Below, in pieces: positions 16,102 through 20,347 of a stretch of DNA of 20,347 bases. A program made the position numbers and the translations under genes. Within the stretch, counting starts at the first letter, position 1; each line of letters begins with the position of its first letter. The notes under the pieces are model-generated. The model saw only the letters and a list, made by a program, of their open reading frames with translations. It made no database searches and was not told the origin of the DNA. Where the stretch lies: NCBI GenBank assembly GCA_023356515.1, contig JAKQYG010000017.1:1-20347 (forward strand), in the 5' to 3' direction. Source of the stretch: Trichodesmium sp. MAG_R04 (GTDB taxonomy: Bacteria > Cyanobacteriota > Cyanobacteriia > Cyanobacteriales > Microcoleaceae).

Positions 16102-16887
16102 ATGCAGCTAATTGATACTCACGTCCACATCAACTTTGATGTATTTAATTCTGACTTGGAAGAGATCCGTAAACGTTGGGAAGAAGCAGGAGTAGTTCAC
16201 CTAGTTCACTCCTGTGTCGAACCAGAAGAGTTGCTTTCTATAAGAGCCATAGCAGATCGCTTTCCAGAAATTTCTTATGCAGTTGGCTTACATCCCTTAG
16301 ATGCTCATAAGTGGACATCTACTACTGCTAATCAAATTCAAAAATTTGCTGCTTCTGACCCTAGAATAGTAGCTATAGGTGAAACAGGATTAGATTTTTA
16401 CAAAGCAGAGGATCAAAAACAACAAAAATTTGTTTTTGAACAACAACTAACTATAGCCCAACAACTTAACAAGCCATTGATTATTCATTGTCGTGATGCA
16501 GCTAACTCAATGGCAGAAATTTTGTATAGTTTTGAAAAAAATCACAAGCTTGTTAGAGGGGTTATGCACTGCTGGGGAGGTAATCCAGAAGAAACTAAAA
16601 TGTTCTTAGACCTAGGATTTTATATTAGTTTTAGTGGAATTGTGACATTTAAAAATGCTTTACAAATTCAAGAATCAGCTAAGATGGTACCTGATGATCG
16701 CCTGTTAGTAGAAACAGATTGTCCTTTTCTCGCACCAGTGCCAAAGCGGGGCAAACGCAACGAACCTGCTTATGTAAAATATGTGGCCGAAAAAGTTGCT
16801 GAACTGAGAGGTGTAACATTAGAAAATCTAGCAGTACAAACTAGTAAAAATGCTTGTAAATTGTTTGGCTTTTCTATTCGTTTTTAA
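16102..16887 (+). CDS. tatD: TatD-family metal-dependent deoxyribonuclease
   Basis: The 261-residue product is a TIM-barrel amidohydrolase-superfamily enzyme, cytoplasmic, with metal-dependent DNase activity shown for the E. coli homologue. All expected ligands are visible: His7 and His9 (IDTHVHINF), Glu94 (IGETGLDFY), His129 (LIIHCRDA), His156 (MHCWGG) and Asp206 (VETDCPFLAP). Length is normal for the family. The gene stands between rpsT and rpoB, the usual cyanobacterial position. Its ATG (16102) begins right at the first beta strand, leaving no room for another start. Precise cellular role (DNA repair or quality control) is not settled for the cyanobacterial members. Confidence 0.95.
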   Translation: MQLIDTHVHINFDVFNSDLEEIRKRWEEAGVVHLVHSCVEPEELLSIRAIADRFPEISYAVGLHPLDAHKWTSTTANQIQKFAASDPRIVAIGETGLDFYKAEDQKQQKFVFEQQLTIAQQLNKPLIIHCRDAANSMAEILYSFEKNHKLVRGVMHCWGGNPEETKMFLDLGFYISFSGIVTFKNALQIQESAKMVPDDRLLVETDCPFLAPVPKRGKRNEPAYVKYVAEKVAELRGVTLENLAVQTSKNACKLFGFSIRF

Positions 16888-17251
16888 TAACCTGGCTCTA
16901 CTTATTTTCAAGGAGTAGGTTAATGATTTAATTGAAACTACATTATTGGCACATGAATTTTAAACTAGATTACGATTCTTTATACTAGCTAAAAGACTTT
17001 TATACTCTCTTGTAGCGGACTGCTTGCCAGATTTAAATTTTTAATCAATTATAATTTTAGATCTGAAAATGTAAGTGCTATATAGTAGAGATGCTCAAGA
17101 TAGATATTTACAGAAATTACCATTCTAACCTGCTTTTCCGGGACATATATTAAGATGTGTTATTTATTGCTAGAACAATGTACATTTTTTTTGCTAAATT
17201 TGTTGGTGTTAATCTATAAAAACATTAATTTAGCAAGCATATTTATTATCC
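16888..17251. other. tatD-MITE intergenic region
   Basis: This AT-rich stretch has no recognised gene. A weak stem (CTACT/AGTAG) lies just after the tatD stop around 16898-16918. The run CTATATAGTAG near 17080 recurs inverted near 17500, which may be chance in such AT-rich sequence. Confidence 0.4.
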
Positions 17252-17254
17252 TAA

Positions 17255-17404
17255 GAGGGTATCTGTAAATAAAATATTAAATCCTTGTGTAAGGTTAATT
17301 AGGCACAGATTAATAGTTAAACTTAATATTTTGGTGTGATTTGCCGTAACCCAGCAATAATCAATCTTACTGCAGTTCTTAAGATTTATTTTATAGACAC
17401 CCTC
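17255..17404. mobile_element. 150-bp MITE with terminal inverted repeats
   Basis: The ends are GAGGGTATCTGTAAA (from 17255) and, on the other strand, GAGGGTGTCTATAAA (from 17404). Similarity between the two ends goes on for about 45 bases, with a later match at GTAAG.TT.ATTA. Directly outside, both sides carry TAA (17252-17254 and 17405-17407), a 3-bp target duplication. No coding sequence is inside. The GAGGGTGTC-like termini with a 3-bp TNA duplication suggest mobilisation by an IS5-family transposase (IS1031-like group); this family link is inference. Confidence 0.8.
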
Positions 17405-17407
17405 TAA

Positions 17408-18234
17408 ACAAAGCTATCAAATAATATCGTTATACCAATTAACTTTTATATATCACAAATAGTTTCGAACTTTAAATATCAAATAATTTCCTGAAGCTAC
17501 TATATAGTAAAATTTTTGATTCGTAATCACCAATATTATATGGCAATCCTTAACCAGTCGTGGGAAAACAATTTTCTACAAGAAAAAAACTAGGTTATAC
17601 ATATTCTCGTAAATCGAATCGTTCTTGATTGCTATATCAAGTAATATAAATAGCAAACTTTATCAGATAATTATTTTTAATTTTTCTGATTTTCAACAAA
17701 CTACTAGCCTTTTTTATATAAATAAGTTTAAAACATTAAATAAATATTTGTATCCCTCAGCAATTTAGAGAGTATAGCAAAGATATTTTTAATGTTTTTA
17801 GTACAAAAAAAGGATAAATTTCTAATAAGCTGAGAATATAAAAAAAATAATAGAAATAGACATGAGTAACCTATGGAAAATTTACACGAACAACATTATC
17901 CCTAAAACAATTATGATGGTGAAACGAGTAGTAAAGTATGAGTTTTAATCAGGTAAAAGATACTATATAATTACTAGAAAAGAACTTAGTTGTGAAAAAT
18001 TCACTTGTCTATAGACTTTATCAACATACAGCAGATTTTATCTCAGTGAGTTATAGCTGTTGCAGGTTAGATGCCCAGATGCCCATGCTAGAAAGGTTTT
18101 ATTATTAATATTGTTGTCTCACATACTCTGAATCTGCTTTCACAAATTAATTTGTGGAATATTAACCCACAATCTTTTTTACTACAAATAAAACTTACCC
18201 ATAAGGAACTGTTCTCCTACTAGGATACTCAAGA
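17408..18234. other. rpoB upstream region
   Basis: This 827-bp AT-rich stretch must carry the rpoB promoter, but no single match stands out. A stem CTTGAT/ATCAAG lies near 17623-17642 and GTGAA/TTCAC near 17991-18003. A 28-codon ATG frame at 17862-17948 ends in a basic tail; I do not recognise it and it lacks a clear ribosome binding site. Confidence 0.4.
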
Positions 18235-20347
18235 ATGACTTATCAAAAATTAAACGTTAACACTTACAGTAACCTGCAAATTTTCAATATGCCTGATCTG
18301 ATAGAAATTCAGAGGTCTAGTTTTCGCTGGTTCCTAGAGTATGGACTCATAGAAGAACTAGAAAGCTATTCTCCAATTACAGATTATACAGGTAAGCTAG
18401 AGCTCCACTTTATTGCTAAAAACTATAAACTAAAACAACCAAAATATAGTGTAGAAGAATCGAAACGCCGAGACAGCAGTTATGCAGTACAAATGTATGT
18501 TCCCACTCGCTTAATTAATAAGGAAACTGGGGAAATCAAAGAACAAGAAGTATTTATTGGAGACTTACCCCTAATGACAGACAGGGGAACATTTATTATC
18601 AATGGAGCTGAAAGGGTAATTGTTAATCAAATAGTTCGCTCTCCAGGGGTTTATTACAAATCTGAGACTGACAAGAGTGGCCGACGAACATATAATGCTA
18701 GTTTAATTCCTAACCGGGGTGCATGGCTAAAATTTGAGACAGATAAACATGATTTAGTTTGGGTTAGAATAGATAAAACCCGCAAACTTTCTGCCCAGAT
18801 ATTACTTAAGGCCTTGGGATTAGGAGATAGTGAAATTTTTGACTCCTTTAGACATCCTGATTATTTTCAAAAAACCATAGAAAAAGAAGGACAGTATGGA
18901 GAAGAAGAAGCCTTATTAGAACTGTATCGGAAACTACGCCCTGGGGAACCACCTACCATAGCTGGTGGAGAACAACTACTCCAAAGTCGATTTTTTGACC
19001 AAAAAAGATATGACTTAGGGCAAGTAGGACGATATAAACTCAATAACAAACTAAGGTTAAATTTACCAAACACATTACGAGTATTAACCAAAGAAGACAT
19101 ATTAGCTTCGGTTGACTATTTAATTAATTTAGAGTATGACATTGGTCAGACAGATGATATTGACCACCTAGGAAACCGACGAGTCAGAAGTGTAGGAGAA
19201 TTACTGCAAAATCAAATTAGAGTGGGGTTAAACCGTTTAGAGCGAATTATTCGGGAGCGAATGACTGTATCTGAAGCAGAGACATTAACTCCAACATCAC
19301 TGGTTAACCCAAAACCATTGGTAGCAGCTATTAAAGAATTCTTTGGTTCATCTCAGTTGTCCCAATTTATGGATCAAACGAACCCATTAGCGGAACTGAC
19401 TCACAAAAGACGAATATCAGCTTTGGGACCTGGAGGGTTAACGAGAGAAAGAGCTGGATTTGCTGTCCGAGATATCCATCCTTCTCACTATGGCAGGATT
19501 TGCCCTATTGAAACTCCCGAAGGCCCAAATGCTGGATTAATTGGTTCTTTGGCTAACCATGCTAAGGTCAATAGCTATGGATTCATAGAAACTCCCTATT
19601 ATCCGGTAGAAAATGGTCGAGTGTTGCGTGATCGCACTCCCATATACATGACCGCAGATGCAGAGGATGATTTGCGAGTAGCACCAGGGGATATTATGAC
19701 TGATGCGGAAGGGAAAATTTTGGGGGATATTGTAGCAGTACGTTACCGACAAGACTTTACTACTACTACTCCTCAACAAGTAGATTATGTAGCAGTTTCC
19801 CCTGTGCAGGTGGTTTCTGTGGCTACATCATTAATTCCTTTTTTGGAACATGATGATGCTAACAGAGCGCTTATGGGTTCTAATATGCAGCGACAGGCAG
19901 TACCATTGTTAAACCCGGACAGACCTCTAGTGGGAACAGGTTTAGAACCTCAAGCTGCCCGGGACTCTGGTATGGTCGTTGTTACTCCGACAGATGGGGA
20001 AATTAGCTATGTGGATTCAACTAAGATATCTGTTATTGATAAGGAAGGCAAACAGATAGATTATCCACTATGTAAATATCAACGGTCTAACCAAGATACT
20101 TGCTTAAACCAAAGACCTCTGGTTTTTGAGGGAGACTACGTAGTTGCAGGTCAGGTATTAGCTGATGGTTCTTCCACTGAAGGCGCTGAGTTGGCTTTAG
20201 GGCAAAATGTTTTAGTATCTTATATGCCTTGGGAAGGTTATAATTATGAAGATGCGATTCTGATTAGCGAGCGCTTAGTATATGATGATGTTTATACGTC
20301 TATTCATATTGAAAAGTTTGAAATTGAGGCTCGACAGACAAAGTTAG
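18235..20347 (+). CDS. rpoB: RNA polymerase beta subunit (5' part)
   Basis: The frame from ATG 18235 stays open to the window end (704 codons); cyanobacterial RpoB is about 1100 residues, so roughly the C-terminal third is missing. The start MTYQKLN is followed by the conserved PDLIEIQRSSFRWFL and GDLPLMTDRGTFIINGAERV segments. The rifampicin-binding region is intact, with SSQLSQFMDQTNPL (Asp380), THKRRISALGPGG (His390, Ser395) and RICPIETPEGPNAGLI, and shows none of the common resistance changes at these positions. The window closes within EGYNYEDAILISERLVYDD, near the active-centre region. The beta subunit with beta' forms the catalytic core of RNA polymerase; in cyanobacteria rpoC1 and rpoC2 normally follow. 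A gap of 1347 bp, including a MITE, separates it from tatD. AGGA at 18222 may serve as ribosome binding site. Confidence 0.98.
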   Translation, partial: MTYQKLNVNTYSNLQIFNMPDLIEIQRSSFRWFLEYGLIEELESYSPITDYTGKLELHFIAKNYKLKQPKYSVEESKRRDSSYAVQMYVPTRLINKETGEIKEQEVFIGDLPLMTDRGTFIINGAERVIVNQIVRSPGVYYKSETDKSGRRTYNASLIPNRGAWLKFETDKHDLVWVRIDKTRKLSAQILLKALGLGDSEIFDSFRHPDYFQKTIEKEGQYGEEEALLELYRKLRPGEPPTIAGGEQLLQSRFFDQKRYDLGQVGRYKLNNKLRLNLPNTLRVLTKEDILASVDYLINLEYDIGQTDDIDHLGNRRVRSVGELLQNQIRVGLNRLERIIRERMTVSEAETLTPTSLVNPKPLVAAIKEFFGSSQLSQFMDQTNPLAELTHKRRISALGPGGLTRERAGFAVRDIHPSHYGRICPIETPEGPNAGLIGSLANHAKVNSYGFIETPYYPVENGRVLRDRTPIYMTADAEDDLRVAPGDIMTDAEGKILGDIVAVRYRQDFTTTTPQQVDYVAVSPVQVVSVATSLIPFLEHDDANRALMGSNMQRQAVPLLNPDRPLVGTGLEPQAARDSGMVVVTPTDGEISYVDSTKISVIDKEGKQIDYPLCKYQRSNQDTCLNQRPLVFEGDYVVAGQVLADGSSTEGAELALGQNVLVSYMPWEGYNYEDAILISERLVYDDVYTSIHIEKFEIEARQTKL

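Noticed and set aside
18867..19779. Two minus-strand frames within rpoB
   Set aside because: Antisense to highly conserved RpoB sequence, so chance frames.

Overview
The window looks like chromosome from a low-GC, gene-sparse filamentous cyanobacterium of the Trichodesmium/Okeania kind; this placement is inference from sequence style, not a database match. The grounds are AT-rich DNA with long non-coding gaps, five copies of the cyanobacterial octamer GCGATCGC (1170, 2008, 5990, 6194, 13357), a DUF3747-type secreted protein known from cyanobacteria, and the housekeeping order rpsT-tatD-rpoB.

Layout. Bases 1-655 hold the 3' end of a Dpp/Opp-type ABC permease, followed by a gap with a decayed methyltransferase fragment (819-977). 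From 1197 to 9916 lies what looks like a surface-glycan locus: a membrane-anchored 11-TPR protein (minus), a GT2 glycosyltransferase with a coiled-coil tail (plus), a soluble TPR protein (minus), a three-part protein joining an FkbM methyltransferase, a GT11 fucosyltransferase-like domain and a long coiled coil (plus), and GDP-mannose 4,6-dehydratase (plus). The dehydratase makes the precursor of GDP-fucose, the donor class used by GT11 enzymes, so gene content and chemistry agree. Each gene seems to have its own transcription start, since directions alternate.

An alpha/beta hydrolase (10053-10946) ends exactly at a roughly 265-bp IS200/IS605-derived element with no transposase gene. Next comes a strong candidate small RNA (promoter 11254-11282, large hairpin, terminator ending 11475), the DUF3747 gene (minus), a frameshifted tnpB remnant (minus, about 12121-12606), and hisD (minus). 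The right part carries rpsT, a third IS200/IS605 right-end relic (15570-15719), tatD, a 150-bp MITE with 3-bp target duplications (17255-17404), and the first 704 codons of rpoB, which runs off the window.

The most interesting items are the unclassified RNA at 11289-11475, whose first bases are complementary to 10 nt of the Yfr1 core motif; the FkbM-GT11 fusion that has lost the two arginines of the GT11 donor-binding motif and carries a nearly identical 126-bp coding repeat; and three related transposon ends plus one MITE within 7 kb. No CRISPR array, tRNA or rRNA gene was seen.
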